64,000 bases of DNA from Eubacterium barkeri (GTDB taxonomy: Bacteria > Bacillota > Clostridia > Eubacteriales > Eubacteriaceae), in NCBI RefSeq assembly GCF_900107125.1, contig NZ_FNOU01000002.1, forward strand, positions 210,187-274,186, given 5' to 3'. This document shows positions 1-8,969 of this stretch, in pieces (position 1 is the stretch's first letter; every line of letters starts with the position of its first letter). The notes under the pieces are model-generated. The model did not search any database. It saw nothing but the letters and a program-made list of their open reading frames with translations, and was not told the origin of the DNA. Both the position numbers and the translations under genes were made by a program.

Positions 1-83
1 ATATAGGCTTCATTTTCACCTGCAACAACGGAAAATGTATTGTTCAATAGTCTGAGTTCAATCGATTTATTTGGGTTGCTCAC
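1..83 (-). CDS. zapA: Cell division protein ZapA, N-terminal part (runs off the window)
   Basis: A GTG start at 83-81 lies 7 bases after a GGAGGT ribosome binding site (96-91) and opens a frame that runs off the left edge. Only 27 residues are visible. They read as the beginning of ZapA, including ELRLLNNTFSVVAGENE, the first strand and turn of the ZapA fold. ZapA binds FtsZ filaments and promotes Z-ring bundling at midcell. Its place downstream of pheS-pheT is common in Firmicutes. It has its own promoter just upstream. The short visible length limits confidence, but the match is characteristic. Confidence 0.75.
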   Translation of the reverse strand, partial: MSNPNKSIELRLLNNTFSVVAGENEAY

Positions 84-114
84 GCTCTATACCTCCAATT
101 CTACTCTATCTACT

Positions 115-143
115 ATTATAGAGAAGTCCATCCACTTTTTCAA
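115..143 (-). promoter_or_regulatory. Probable sigma-A promoter of zapA
   Basis: On the minus strand, TTGAAA (143-138) and TATAAT (120-115) are separated by 17 bases. Transcription would start about 25-30 bases before the zapA GTG. The gene therefore need not depend on read-through from pheST-dprA. Confidence 0.6.
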
Positions 144-162
144 CCAAATAATGGCAAAGTTT

Positions 163-1047
163 TCAGACTTCATCTAAGTAGTTCATGATTTCTGCTTCAG
201 ATAATAGACGGTATGGGATATGTTCTTTCTGTAAAGCACTAAAGCCAGTTATGCCACTCTCTTTGATGCAGTGTGTTGATATAATCGTCTTTTCATATTG
301 GTTCGCAAATTCAAGGGTATGCAGCGTTCCACTATTCTCTTCAAATTCTGACGTAATCACAAAATTAGAAGCTGCCGCCTGGAGGCGGTCCCGTTCGATG
401 AACATTCCTGCATTGGCGATATCATAGGAGGAATATTCGCTGACTAAGCATCCCCCATTTTCAACAATACGCTTTGCTAAACCAATATTTTCCTTGGGTG
501 TGATATTAAGAATACTGGAGGGTAGGAAGGCTACGGTTGTGCCCCCAGCATCTAAACAGCCGAGATGGGCGGCGCGGTCGCAGCCTGAAGCCAAACCACT
601 GATGACGACATAATCCTTTTCTGCCAGTTGCTTTCCCGCCCAATGGGCAAAGGCACTCCCCTTTTCACTGGGCGCCCGCGTTCCAATAACTGCCGCTCGT
701 TTCGGTAAAGATAAAGCGGTGATATCACCTTTGTAATAAATCAGATGGGGGCCATCTTTAAACTTCAATACATCTGGAAAATCCTTGGCATAAATACTGG
801 CAACCTGGATATCATTATGTTCACAAATGGCAAGGATATTATTCGCCGCGATCCTTGCGTTTAAAAATTCACCGATTGGACTCATCTTAGAGAGTAAATT
901 TAAACGAATGCCAATTTCAATTAATTCCATGAAACTAGCATGGTTAAAATCATTGATCTCTTCTAAAATTCTTCCGATCTTTTTCCTTCCCAGCCCCTTT
1001 ATTTGGGATAGGGCGATGATACTCCTATTAATTTCTAAAGAATTCAT
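163..1047 (-). CDS. dprA: DprA/Smf-like DNA-processing protein, short form
   Basis: This 294-residue protein belongs to the DprA/Smf family, which binds single-stranded DNA and loads RecA during natural transformation. An N-terminal helix-hairpin-helix-like region (about 5-40, with IKGLGRKKIG) is followed by a Rossmann-like core. That core contains AVIGTRAPS (about 115-125) and ISGLASGCDRAAHLGCLDAGGTT (about 150-170), equivalent to the family's SGxAxGID..aH..AL..gG signature. Full DprA proteins are about 360 residues and end in a winged-helix domain. Here the sequence stops shortly after the core, so that domain is absent. The last part (SEFEENSGTLHTLEFANQ) diverges from the usual SGSLxTAxxA motif. 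It lies between pheT and zapA in the same orientation. It may be a specialised Smf paralogue rather than the competence DprA. Confidence 0.75.
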   Translation of the reverse strand: MNSLEINRSIIALSQIKGLGRKKIGRILEEINDFNHASFMELIEIGIRLNLLSKMSPIGEFLNARIAANNILAICEHNDIQVASIYAKDFPDVLKFKDGPHLIYYKGDITALSLPKRAAVIGTRAPSEKGSAFAHWAGKQLAEKDYVVISGLASGCDRAAHLGCLDAGGTTVAFLPSSILNITPKENIGLAKRIVENGGCLVSEYSSYDIANAGMFIERDRLQAAASNFVITSEFEENSGTLHTLEFANQYEKTIISTHCIKESGITGFSALQKEHIPYRLLSEAEIMNYLDEV

Positions 1048-1089
1048 AACGCCATCCTCTCACTCCAAAATTATAGTACTATTCTAACA

Positions 1090-3480
1090 TTAATCTCTTA
1101 ATGCTGCACCAAAGTTTTCTTTAAGTGAGTGAAGAATTTCATTCATAATGGGATTGATATCATCATCCGTCAAGGTTCGGCTATAATCCAGGAAGTGAAT
1201 GGAGTAGGCCAAACTTTTTTTGCCCGCAGGGATTTGCTTACCTTGGTAAACATCGAAAAGATGGACATCTTCAATGAGTGCTTCCCCCTTTGAGCGAATG
1301 CAGGCTTCAATCTCGATTGCCGGCGTTTTTTCATCTAAAACGATGGCCAGATCACGGGTGGATCCCGGGAATTTCGGAAGCTCAGCAAATTTAATGACGG
1401 TTTCTCTGGATGTGGTCATCAAGTCGAAATTCATCTCACAAATATAAGTGCGTGGGGGCAGGCCTAGCTTTTTAACAATGGCAGGATGGACTTCACCAAT
1501 TTGCCCCAGTTCCTGGGAGCCCAGTGTAATAATTGCCTTTCTTCCGGGATGGAAGACCTCGTCTCCACCGGCCTTAACGAAATAATTGGTAATTCCGGAT
1601 TTTTCCAACAAGGCTTCCACAATCCCCTTTAGTGAAAAATAATCCATGTTTTCCCCGTAAGCAGACAATACCAGATGGGCAATTTCTGTGGGCAAGGTTC
1701 CACTATTCTCCGACGCATGGTAGGTCTGGGCGATTTCAAAGAAGCGTCCCTTGGCATTATTCCGGTTGTAATTCAATGCGAGAAGCTCCAGCTGATGGCC
1801 CAGAAGATTATTACGCATGACACTGCTATCTTCACCAAAGGGGTTCTTTAGTGCGATAATATCCTTTTGATTATTAAGTCCGATTTCTGAGTAGCGTTTC
1901 GCACTGGCAAAGGAGGTCGTAAGGGTTTGGTAAAAGCCATTTCCAATTAAGAAGGCTTCCACCTCGTCCTTATACTTTTGAGAAGGAGTCTTCCCCCCCG
2001 CCAGGGTAGCGCCACCCATGATGGTACTGGGAAGCTTATCATAACCGTAAATCCGTGCAACTTCCTCTGCAATATCTTCCTTAATTTCCAAATCTTGACG
2101 GTAGTCCGGGACAGTTGCTTTGATCTTTGAGCCATCAATGCACTCCACAGGGATGAATAATCGCTCGAGAATATCCACGATTTCTTCCCGGCTTATCTCA
2201 ATTCCGATGAAGCGATTAATCCAATCACAGTCCACTTCAATTTTTTTCTGAATCGTTGGCTGTGGATAGACATCAATCATTCCCGGAATGATTTCACAGG
2301 CGCCAATTTGATTCAGTAAATAGGTGGCCCGTAATGCCGCAATCTCTGTTAAATTCGGGTAGAGCCCTTTTTCATAACGTCCGGAAGCCTCGGTTCGAAG
2401 TCCCAATTTTTTGGAGGTTAAGCGCACACTAGTTTTATCAAAGCAAGCGGATTCTAATATCACATACTCCGTTTTTTCGGTTATCTCGGAATTTGCTCCC
2501 CCCATGATGCCGGCAACAGCCACAGGCTTTTTGCCATTGGTGATCATCAGCATGGAGGGATTGATGGCCCGTTCTTTGTCATCCAAAGTGACCACACTGG
2601 GATCCATGGTTGTTTTAACCACAATCTCCGTCGTGTTTAGACTCTTATAATCAAAGGCATGGAGGGGCTGCCCCAGCTCGAGCATGACATAGTTTGTCAC
2701 ATCGACGATGTTATTAATGGGACGGACGCCGCTGTTTAAAAGCTTTAGCTGCATCCATAAGGGTGATGGTTTGATTTCCTTTACCTTGAACATTTTGGCG
2801 GTGTAACGCGAGCAAAGGCTACTTTCAACCTTGACGGTTAACCAGTCCTGGATTTTTGAAGTGCTTTCTTTTTTGGGATCGTACAGCGTAATACTTGCCA
2901 AATCCTCATTTAACGTGGCGGCCGCTTCCCGGGCAATGCCGTAAATGGATTGGCAGTCACTGCGGTTGGCTGTTATTTCCAAATCAAAAATCTGGTCATC
3001 CACCCACATTAATTCCCGGATGTCACAACCGGGCTGGACTCCTTGGGGCATAATATAGATACCCTCTGTGATTTCTTTGGCAAAAAGCCCGGTATCCATG
3101 CCCATCTCTTCCACAGAGCACATCATACCATAGGATGAAATCCCCCGAAATTCGGTGGCTCCCATTTTAGTACCATCGGCAATGGTCGCGCCTTCCAGGG
3201 CAACGGGTACCACCGCGCCTTCAAACACATTCGTCGCGCTGGTAATGATTGTTTTTTCGCCAATGGTATCCCCCATCTCCAGGGTACAGACCTGGAGCTT
3301 ATCGGCATTGGGGTGCTTCTCAATTTTCGTGATCTTCCCGGTGTAAATGCCAGAGACAACATCGGAAATGGATGTGATGGTTTCAACCTTTGTTCCGGAC
3401 ATCGTCAGAAGGTCACCAAATTTCACGGGATCAATATCGATATTTACAAATTCTTTAAGCCATTTTAGTGATACTAACAT
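1090..3480 (-). CDS. pheT: Phenylalanine-tRNA ligase beta subunit
   Basis: PheT is the large subunit of the alpha2-beta2 cytoplasmic phenylalanyl-tRNA synthetase and carries tRNA-binding and editing functions. The 796-residue length is normal for bacteria. It starts MLVSLKWLKEFVNID, followed by the EMAP/tRNA-binding OB domain (about 40-150), the B3/B4 editing domain (about 210-380, with QPLHAFDY), the B5 domain (about 400-475), the catalytic-like core and a C-terminal FDX-ACB domain (about 700-796, with KFPGSTRDLAIV). Its AGGAGG ribosome binding site overlaps the pheS stop codon, so the two subunits are probably translationally coupled. Expression is governed by the T-box upstream of pheS. 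Confidence 0.97.
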   Translation of the reverse strand: MLVSLKWLKEFVNIDIDPVKFGDLLTMSGTKVETITSISDVVSGIYTGKITKIEKHPNADKLQVCTLEMGDTIGEKTIITSATNVFEGAVVPVALEGATIADGTKMGATEFRGISSYGMMCSVEEMGMDTGLFAKEITEGIYIMPQGVQPGCDIRELMWVDDQIFDLEITANRSDCQSIYGIAREAAATLNEDLASITLYDPKKESTSKIQDWLTVKVESSLCSRYTAKMFKVKEIKPSPLWMQLKLLNSGVRPINNIVDVTNYVMLELGQPLHAFDYKSLNTTEIVVKTTMDPSVVTLDDKERAINPSMLMITNGKKPVAVAGIMGGANSEITEKTEYVILESACFDKTSVRLTSKKLGLRTEASGRYEKGLYPNLTEIAALRATYLLNQIGACEIIPGMIDVYPQPTIQKKIEVDCDWINRFIGIEISREEIVDILERLFIPVECIDGSKIKATVPDYRQDLEIKEDIAEEVARIYGYDKLPSTIMGGATLAGGKTPSQKYKDEVEAFLIGNGFYQTLTTSFASAKRYSEIGLNNQKDIIALKNPFGEDSSVMRNNLLGHQLELLALNYNRNNAKGRFFEIAQTYHASENSGTLPTEIAHLVLSAYGENMDYFSLKGIVEALLEKSGITNYFVKAGGDEVFHPGRKAIITLGSQELGQIGEVHPAIVKKLGLPPRTYICEMNFDLMTTSRETVIKFAELPKFPGSTRDLAIVLDEKTPAIEIEACIRSKGEALIEDVHLFDVYQGKQIPAGKKSLAYSIHFLDYSRTLTDDDINPIMNEILHSLKENFGAALRD

Positions 3481-3492
3481 CAGTGATTCCTC

Positions 3493-4515
3493 CTATTTAA
3501 ATTGAGACAAGAAACGCACGTCATTTTCGAAGAGCAGCCGCAAATCGTTAATGCCATACTTGGTCAAGGCGATTCGATCCAGGCCCATTCCAAAGGCAAA
3601 CCCACTATAGACATCGGGATCAATGCCGCAGTGGCGGAGCACATTGGGATGAACCATCCCGCAGCCAAGGAGCTCGACCCATCCGGTATCACTACAGACG
3701 CGACAGCCCGTTCCCCCGCATTTAAAGCAGGTGACGTCCATTTCTGCGCTGGGCTCAGTAAAATAGAATTGATGGGGCCGAAGTTTCGTTTTGACGCTGT
3801 TTCCGAAGAGACGTTTGGCAAAAAGATCCAGGGTTCCCTTTAAATCCGCCATGGTGATTCCCTTATCGATGACCAGTCCTTCCATTTGATGGAAGATTGG
3901 CGAATGCGTTGCATCAATTTCATCCCGGCGATACACACGACCAGGGGAAATAATCCGTAAAGGCGGGGCGTTGTCACTCATAACCCGGACCTGGACTGGT
4001 GAGGTCTGGGTTCTTAATACAATATCATCCTCAACATAAAAGGATTCCTGGATATCCCGGCTGGAATGATCCTGGGGCATGTTTAAATAATCAAAGTTAT
4101 ATTTCACCCATTCAATTTCGGGCCCCTCTGCAATGGAAAAACCCATCCCCAGAAAAATATCTTCTAATTCTTTGACAATGCTGTTTAAAGGATGATACCC
4201 CCCGATTTCCGGCTGTTTCCCAGGTAAGGTAACATCAATACGCTCTTGCTGTATTGTGGCCTCAATCAATGCGGATTCGAGCAAGGCCTTCTTAGACGCT
4301 AAACCTTGTTCGATTTCCTCCCGGACCTCATTGGCCATCTTTCCAATAACAGGGCGCATTTCCTTAGAAAGCTTCCCCATTCCCTTCATGGCAGCCGTGA
4401 GCTGTCCCTTCTTCCCTAAAAATTTAACCCGTGCGTCATCTAATGCCTTCAAATCCACAACGTCTACTAAATAATCCTGAAAATCTTTTTTAATTTGATT
4501 CAGTTGATCCTGCAT
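3493..4515 (-). CDS. pheS: Phenylalanine-tRNA ligase alpha subunit
   Basis: PheS is the catalytic subunit that activates phenylalanine and charges tRNA-Phe. The 340-residue protein has an N-terminal coiled-coil tRNA arm (about 1-90) and a class II catalytic core. Motif 1 surrounds GGYHPLNSI, motif 2 is RVYRRDEIDATHSPIFHQ (about 195-215) and motif 3 is GFAFGMGLDRIAL (about 310-322). FYFTEPSAEMDV and the paired-cysteine segment CFKCGGTGCRVC are present in a common bacterial arrangement. It is first in the pheS-pheT unit, and a phenylalanine T-box lies in its leader. Confidence 0.97.
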   Translation of the reverse strand: MQDQLNQIKKDFQDYLVDVVDLKALDDARVKFLGKKGQLTAAMKGMGKLSKEMRPVIGKMANEVREEIEQGLASKKALLESALIEATIQQERIDVTLPGKQPEIGGYHPLNSIVKELEDIFLGMGFSIAEGPEIEWVKYNFDYLNMPQDHSSRDIQESFYVEDDIVLRTQTSPVQVRVMSDNAPPLRIISPGRVYRRDEIDATHSPIFHQMEGLVIDKGITMADLKGTLDLFAKRLFGNSVKTKLRPHQFYFTEPSAEMDVTCFKCGGTGCRVCSDTGWVELLGCGMVHPNVLRHCGIDPDVYSGFAFGMGLDRIALTKYGINDLRLLFENDVRFLSQFK

Positions 4516-4539
4516 GTGTTTGTCCTTTCATATAAAATA

Positions 4540-4765
4540 AAAAAACGCCCTTATAAAGGACGAATATTTCCGCGGTACCACCTTTGTTACCATCACCACT
4601 GATGGTCACTTCCATTTAACGCTATGTTGGCGGTAAGGGCTACTTCCAGGATAATACCTGTTTCACCCCTACGGCTCCGGAACGAACTTCAGCTCGATTT
4701 TCATGGGAGGTCTTCCAGCCAAGGACCTCTTCTCTGGCATGAACATGCGCACCTACTCTTTCCTT
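4540..4765 (-). promoter_or_regulatory. T-box riboswitch, tRNA-Phe responsive, upstream of pheS
   Basis: On the minus strand the leader contains the T-box core GGTGGTACCGCGGAAA (4582-4567). A terminator hairpin follows, with arms CGTCCTTT/AAGGGCG and a run of Ts (about 4563-4541). A TTC phenylalanine specifier (4686-4684) sits in GAAGTTCGTTCC on the 3' side of stem I, and an AGAGTA element lies near the 5' end (about 4757-4752). The UGGU in the T-box would pair with ACCA, fitting a tRNA with discriminator A. Uncharged tRNA-Phe should stabilise the antiterminator and turn pheST on. The element begins directly after the stop codon of the upstream methyltransferase gene. Confidence 0.93.
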
Positions 4766-4767
4766 CA

Positions 4768-5562
4768 TCACCTTTTATTTACTTTTCTTGCAATATCGTA
4801 TAATACAATGCCGCCTGCGACGCTCACATTGAGGGACTCAGCATGTCCATATATTGGTAACCGAAGCAAGTAATCACATTGTGCTTTCGTGTCATCCTTC
4901 ATTCCCTTAGATTCATTTCCCAGAATGATAACAGGTTTAAATGTCTGATCATCCTTTATATCAAAATTTTCATTTCCTTCTAAAGCAGTCCCAATAATTG
5001 TATATCCAGACTGTTTTAATGTCAAGAGAATGTTGTCTAAAGAGACATTTTGAATGACTGAAAGATGAAAAATAGATCCCATTGAGCTGCGGATCACCTT
5101 ATCGTTATAAATATCCGCCGTGGATTCTGTTGTGATGATCCCGCCGACACCCGCAGCATCTGCCGTGCGTATTAAAGTCCCCACATTTCCAGGGTCCTGA
5201 ATATCTTCTAATATAACATAAGAAGGCAAATCCTGTTCCCTGTTTTTCATTTTTTGACAGCGACACAAAACACCTTCTGGGTTCTTTTGAAGGGATATCT
5301 TTTGCATAACGGCATCGTCGACCACCCAGGTTTCCACTCCCTTTGACTGAAGGTTGAGGTTTAATCCATCCGCCTCCAGGTTCTGGAGGCATGATGGCGT
5401 TATAAAAACATCTGTAATGGGAACCTCCCAGGCCAGGGCCTCACGAAAAAGCTTGATTCCCTCAAAGATAAAGGCATTCTCGGTATCCCGAATTTTTTTT
5501 CTTTGAAGGGCACAAATGGATTTAACCCTGGAGTTATTACAGGATGTAATGCTGCCTGGCAT
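4768..5562 (-). CDS. TrmH/SpoU-family RNA 2'-O-ribose methyltransferase
   Basis: This 264-residue SPOUT enzyme uses S-adenosylmethionine to methylate a ribose 2'-OH in rRNA or tRNA; the target cannot be told from sequence. An N-terminal substrate-binding domain (about 5-100) precedes the knotted catalytic domain. The three SpoU motifs are visible: DPGNVGTLIRTADA (about 125-138), ILGNESKGM (about 210-218) and LRLPIYGHAESLNVSVAGGI (about 229-248). The start ATG overlaps the trkA stop (TGATG), so it is probably co-transcribed with trkHA. Its end abuts the pheS T-box. Confidence 0.93.
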   Translation of the reverse strand: MPGSITSCNNSRVKSICALQRKKIRDTENAFIFEGIKLFREALAWEVPITDVFITPSCLQNLEADGLNLNLQSKGVETWVVDDAVMQKISLQKNPEGVLCRCQKMKNREQDLPSYVILEDIQDPGNVGTLIRTADAAGVGGIITTESTADIYNDKVIRSSMGSIFHLSVIQNVSLDNILLTLKQSGYTIIGTALEGNENFDIKDDQTFKPVIILGNESKGMKDDTKAQCDYLLRLPIYGHAESLNVSVAGGIVLYDIARKVNKR

Positions 5563-6245
5563 CAGCGTCCACTTTGGGCCAAACGGGTGACCTCGTTGAT
5601 GCTTGCGTTATCTCCAATGACGACCAGCTTGTCCCCAGGCACGATGATATCAGTTGCCACTGGGGAAACATTCAGATGATCCTGGGAGCGAATGGCTATG
5701 ACATTCAGGCCATAGCGAGTCCGCATATCCAGAGATTCCAAAGCCTTATTTTCCCAATTGTGGAGGCTGTCGATTTCGACAATGGAATTATCCGTATCCA
5801 GCTCTAAAACATCGATAAAATCCCCAGAGAAGAGGTTATGCGCCACACGTTCACCCATATCCCGTTCCGGGGAAAAGACTTTTTTAACCCCAAGCTTTAA
5901 TAATACCTTTTCATGCTGGGCATTATTTGCCTTCCCATAAATCTCCGGAATCCCCAGCTCCTGAGCATTGACAACGCCCATGATGCTGCTATTGATATCA
6001 GAAGTGATGGATACAATGACGACATCAACATTTTTTAGGCCAATGGATTTTAAGGCGTTAATATCTGAGACATCAGCCTGAACCGCATAGGTTACATAAT
6101 TCGCGATATTTTGAACTTTCTCTTCATCACGGTCAACAACGACGACATTTGATCCCAGCTCACTCAGGGTAATGGCCAAGGCTTCACCAAAACGGCCCAG
6201 GCCTAAGATTGCAAATTGTTTATCTCTCATTTTACTCCTATCCAA
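5562..6245 (-). CDS. trkA: TrkA/KtrA-type potassium uptake regulatory subunit
   Basis: The 227-residue protein is a single RCK module of the KtrA type rather than the tandem TrkA of Gammaproteobacteria. The N-terminal Rossmann half (about 5-125) begins FAILGLGRFGEALA, with a dinucleotide-binding glycine motif and the acidic VVVVDRDEE. The C-terminal half is a TrkA-C ligand-binding domain (about 140-225, with GDKLVVIGDN). It assembles as a ring under the TrkH/KtrB channel and gates potassium uptake in response to nucleotides. The start overlaps the trkH end by 8 bases, which suggests coupled translation. Confidence 0.92.
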   Translation of the reverse strand: MDRSKMRDKQFAILGLGRFGEALAITLSELGSNVVVVDRDEEKVQNIANYVTYAVQADVSDINALKSIGLKNVDVVIVSITSDINSSIMGVVNAQELGIPEIYGKANNAQHEKVLLKLGVKKVFSPERDMGERVAHNLFSGDFIDVLELDTDNSIVEIDSLHNWENKALESLDMRTRYGLNVIAIRSQDHLNVSPVATDIIVPGDKLVVIGDNASINEVTRLAQSGR

Positions 6246-7620
6246 TCATAATATTGCCTTCAGGCAGTTTAAATTGTCCTTTGTTTTCCAATTCTTTTCG
6301 TTCTTTTCGGGTAATGACATAGGCAATTGTCAAAGGGCCAACCCGTCCGATGAACATGGTAATGATAATTCCTATGCGACTAACGGCAGACAAGGAGGTG
6401 GTAACATCACAGGTCAGGCCAACGGTTGAATAGGCAGAAAAAACTTCAAAAAGCAAGTCCTGGGTATTCGTGTAGGGTTCTGCTATACATAACACCATGA
6501 AAACAAAAGTGACAATGAGCACACCGATAAAGAATACACAGGCTGCACGTGTTAGTGCACTTGATGGGATGGTCCGTTTAAAGCAGACCACATCCTTCTT
6601 CCCTGTAAGCATCCGAATCAACATAATAAACATAATGGCGACGGAGGTCGTTTTTACCCCACCGGCGGTTGAACCGGGGGACCCTCCAATAAACATGAGG
6701 AGCATGGTTACTGTCTTAGCGCCAGACGTCATTCCCACCTGGGAGATGGTATTAGAGCCAGCCGTTCTTGGGGTAACAGACTGATAAAATGCCGCCATAA
6801 TTTTACCGTACCACGGCAGTCCCGCTAAAGTTTCCGGATTAGAGTACTCCAGGCAATAAATAGCGACTGCCCCGCCAATCAGGAGGATCCCAGTAATACT
6901 CAGAACGATTTTGGTGTGCAAGCTTAAACGCCGGGTGTTGTGGAAATTAATGATCTCACTTGTAACGGCAAACCCCAAACCACCGATGACAATAAGGGCA
7001 CAGGTCGTAAAATTAATAATAGGGTTATTAACATAGGCTGTATAGCTCTTGAAATTTCCAAATAAATCAAAACCTGCATTACAAAAAGAGGAGATTGAAT
7101 GGAATATCCCAAAATAGATACCTTTTCCCCACCCGTATTCTGGGATAAAGACAAGAGCAAAGAGTATCGCTCCAGCAAGTTCAATGACTAAGGAGGAGCA
7201 AACAATATATTTTGTAAACTTAACCACGCCCTGGACCCGATCAGAATTGACTGAAGATTGAAGGAGCAAACGATTCTTTATTGTGATTTTCTTTCCAGCT
7301 AAAACAAATAAAATAGTCATTAAAGACATAAAGCCTAATCCACCAATTTGAATCATGATGATAATGACAAGTTGTCCGAAGAGGGACCAATAGGTTCCGG
7401 TATCGACGACGACAAGGCCAGTCACGCACACTGCTGAGGTGGCCGTGAATAGACAATTTAAAAAGCCTGGACTTCGCCCGGTAGTGCTGGCCATGGGTAG
7501 GCTCAAAAGCAAAGCGCCGATTAGGATAACGGCTGCGAATCCAAACATTAAAATTTCCGCCGGTGATCGGCGGCGCAAATACGTCATAAAGGAATTTTCA
7601 CCTTTAATTACTCTTACCAT
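6238..7620 (-). CDS. trkH: TrkH/KtrB-family potassium uptake membrane subunit
   Basis: This 460-residue SKT-superfamily transporter moves potassium across the cytoplasmic membrane. It has about eight core membrane segments in four M1-P-M2 repeats. The selectivity-filter loops are visible as TSAVCVTGLVVVD (about 62-74), FCNAGFDLFG (about 180-189), TPRTAGSNT (about 285-293) and YSTVGLTCDVT (about 399-409), each with the key glycine. ATG 7620 is used because GGGGAG lies just upstream; a downstream ATG at 7587 has a weaker site. It is the first gene of a trkH-trkA-methyltransferase unit with its own promoter. Confidence 0.92.
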   Translation of the reverse strand: MVRVIKGENSFMTYLRRRSPAEILMFGFAAVILIGALLLSLPMASTTGRSPGFLNCLFTATSAVCVTGLVVVDTGTYWSLFGQLVIIIMIQIGGLGFMSLMTILFVLAGKKITIKNRLLLQSSVNSDRVQGVVKFTKYIVCSSLVIELAGAILFALVFIPEYGWGKGIYFGIFHSISSFCNAGFDLFGNFKSYTAYVNNPIINFTTCALIVIGGLGFAVTSEIINFHNTRRLSLHTKIVLSITGILLIGGAVAIYCLEYSNPETLAGLPWYGKIMAAFYQSVTPRTAGSNTISQVGMTSGAKTVTMLLMFIGGSPGSTAGGVKTTSVAIMFIMLIRMLTGKKDVVCFKRTIPSSALTRAACVFFIGVLIVTFVFMVLCIAEPYTNTQDLLFEVFSAYSTVGLTCDVTTSLSAVSRIGIIITMFIGRVGPLTIAYVITRKERKELENKGQFKLPEGNIMIG

Positions 7621-7655
7621 AGTACTCCCCGCAGGATATTGATTTGTTGAGACTC

Positions 7656-7683
7656 ATTGTAACACTAATCCAATAAATTGCAA
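7656..7683 (-). promoter_or_regulatory. Probable promoter of trkH
   Basis: On the minus strand, TTGCAA (7683-7678) and TACAAT (7661-7656) are 16 bases apart, about 35 bases upstream of the trkH ATG. It follows the terminator of the ribosomal protein operon. Confidence 0.6.
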
Positions 7684-7702
7684 GGGATTCGTGTTCAGGA
7701 CC

Positions 7703-7739
7703 GAAAAAACCATCCTACCCGTTGGGAAAGGATGGTTTG
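7703..7739 (-). terminator. Rho-independent terminator after rplT
   Basis: On the minus strand, AACCATCC pairs with GGATGGTT (7737-7730 with 7717-7710) and is followed by a short T run. It closes the infC-rpmI-rplT operon. Confidence 0.85.
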
Positions 7740-7765
7740 GTTATTATTCATCTGCTAAAACAGAA

Positions 7766-8122
7766 CTAAGCCTGATGGGCCTTGGAGACTTCTGCTAATT
7801 GAACAAAAGCATCCATATCGTTCATTGCCAAATCAGCCAGGATTTTACGGTCGATATCAACATTTGCCTGCTTTAAGCCAAACATGAATTTGCTGTAGCT
7901 CATGCCCTGCATTCTGGCAGCCGCATTGATACGGGTAATCCATAAACGTCTGTAATTCCGTTTCTTTTCCTTACGTCCTCTGTAGGATGAACGCAGCGCA
8001 CGCATGACGGCTTCGTTCGCGGGACGGTAAAGCTTGCTTTTGGCACCATAATAGCCTTTTGCAAGTTTCAGTATCTTTTTATGTTTCTTTTTGGCATTAA
8101 CGCCTTTTTTAATTCTTGCCAT
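7766..8122 (-). CDS. rplT: 50S ribosomal protein L20
   Basis: L20 is an early 23S rRNA-binding assembly protein of the large subunit and the usual autorepressor of its operon. The 118-residue sequence is typical: [19 protein letters not shown] at the start, [22 protein letters not shown] (about 23-44), [20 protein letters not shown] (about 49-68) and [15 protein letters not shown] near the end. It is the third gene of infC-rpmI-rplT and is followed by a strong terminator. Confidence 0.98.
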   Translation of the reverse strand: MARIKKGVNAKKKHKKILKLAKGYYGAKSKLYRPANEAVMRALRSSYRGRKEKKRNYRRLWITRINAAARMQGMSYSKFMFGLKQANVDIDRKILADLAMNDMDAFVQLAEVSKAHQA

Positions 8123-8146
8123 TAAAATGTTCCTCCTTGCTCGCTA

Positions 8147-8341
8147 TTATTTCAATAACATTTTCTTAACAACTTTAGCATTGCTCGGTACTAAGTAGCT
8201 TGCTTTTCTTAAATTTCTTTTTCTCTTAGGGCTCTTTTTATTCAGGATGTGGCTCTTAAATGCCTGTTTACGTTTGACAACACCCGACTTCTTTACTTTA
8301 AAACGTTTTGCAGAACCACGGTGTGATTTCATCTTTGGCAT
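8147..8341 (-). CDS. rpmI: 50S ribosomal protein L35
   Basis: L35 is a small basic protein of the large ribosomal subunit. The start is ATG 8341, because [17 protein letters not shown] is the family N-terminus and AGGAGGA lies 5-11 bases upstream. The frame continues further upstream without support. The 64-residue product ends KVVKKMLLK. It lies between infC and rplT in the conserved order. Confidence 0.97.
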   Translation of the reverse strand: MPKMKSHRGSAKRFKVKKSGVVKRKQAFKSHILNKKSPKRKRNLRKASYLVPSNAKVVKKMLLK

Positions 8342-8423
8342 GATTCTTCCTCCTCTCTGCACTTTTATTTTGAGTTTTAGTTTTTTTATAATAAAGTATA
8401 TTCAAGAATATACGATATAACGC

Positions 8424-8948
8424 TTACTTATCTTTCTTCTTCGGAGATAAAAAGATCGACATATTCCGGCCTTCCAGCTTTGGATTCTTTTCAACGGTAC
8501 CATACTCATCTAACCGTTTCGCAAATTCCAGCAGCACGCCTTTTCCCTGTTCAGTATAGGCCATTTCACGCCCTCTGAATCGAATGGTTAATTTGACCCG
8601 ATTCCCCTGTTCCAGGAATTTAATGGCATTCTTTGCCTTAACCTGAATGTCATGCTCCTCAACACGGACAGACATACGGATTTCTTTAATGACCACTGCT
8701 TTCTGATTTTTCTTTGCTTCTTTGAGACGTCGCATCTCTTCGTAGCGGAATTTACCATAGTCCAAAATCTTACAGACTGGTGGCTTGGCATTGGGTGACA
8801 CTTTGACGAGATCAAGATTCTTTTCATCAGCGATACGCTGGGCTTCTTTTGACGACATGACCCCGAGCATATTCCCATCGGAATCGATGACCCGGATTTC
8901 CCGGTCACGGATGCGTTCGTTGATTTCGTGTTGAATGTCTTTAGCTAT
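8424..8948 (-). CDS. infC: Translation initiation factor IF-3, probably from an ATA start
   Basis: IF-3 binds the 30S subunit, prevents premature 50S joining and checks start-codon pairing. The family sequence begins IAKDIQHEINERIRDREIRVID, and the N-domain, linker and C-domain (ending about LEGRNMSIFLSPKK) are intact in 174 residues. No ATG, GTG or TTG fits. A GGGAGG site (8963-8958) lies 9 bases before an in-frame ATA (8948-8946). An ATT (8954-8952) lies only 3 bases after the site. Rare ATT-class starts are well known for infC because IF-3 discriminates against them and so represses itself. ATG 9008 lies inside the leader hairpin and adds unrelated residues, so it was rejected. Confidence 0.93.
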   Translation of the reverse strand: MAKDIQHEINERIRDREIRVIDSDGNMLGVMSSKEAQRIADEKNLDLVKVSPNAKPPVCKILDYGKFRYEEMRRLKEAKKNQKAVVIKEIRMSVRVEEHDIQVKAKNAIKFLEQGNRVKLTIRFRGREMAYTEQGKGVLLEFAKRLDEYGTVEKNPKLEGRNMSIFLSPKKKDK

Positions 8949-8969
8949 TGTAATACACCTCCCATTGGG

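Noticed and set aside
3502..3843. Open frame antisense to pheS
   Set aside because: It is a shadow of the conserved pheS coding sequence with no features of its own.
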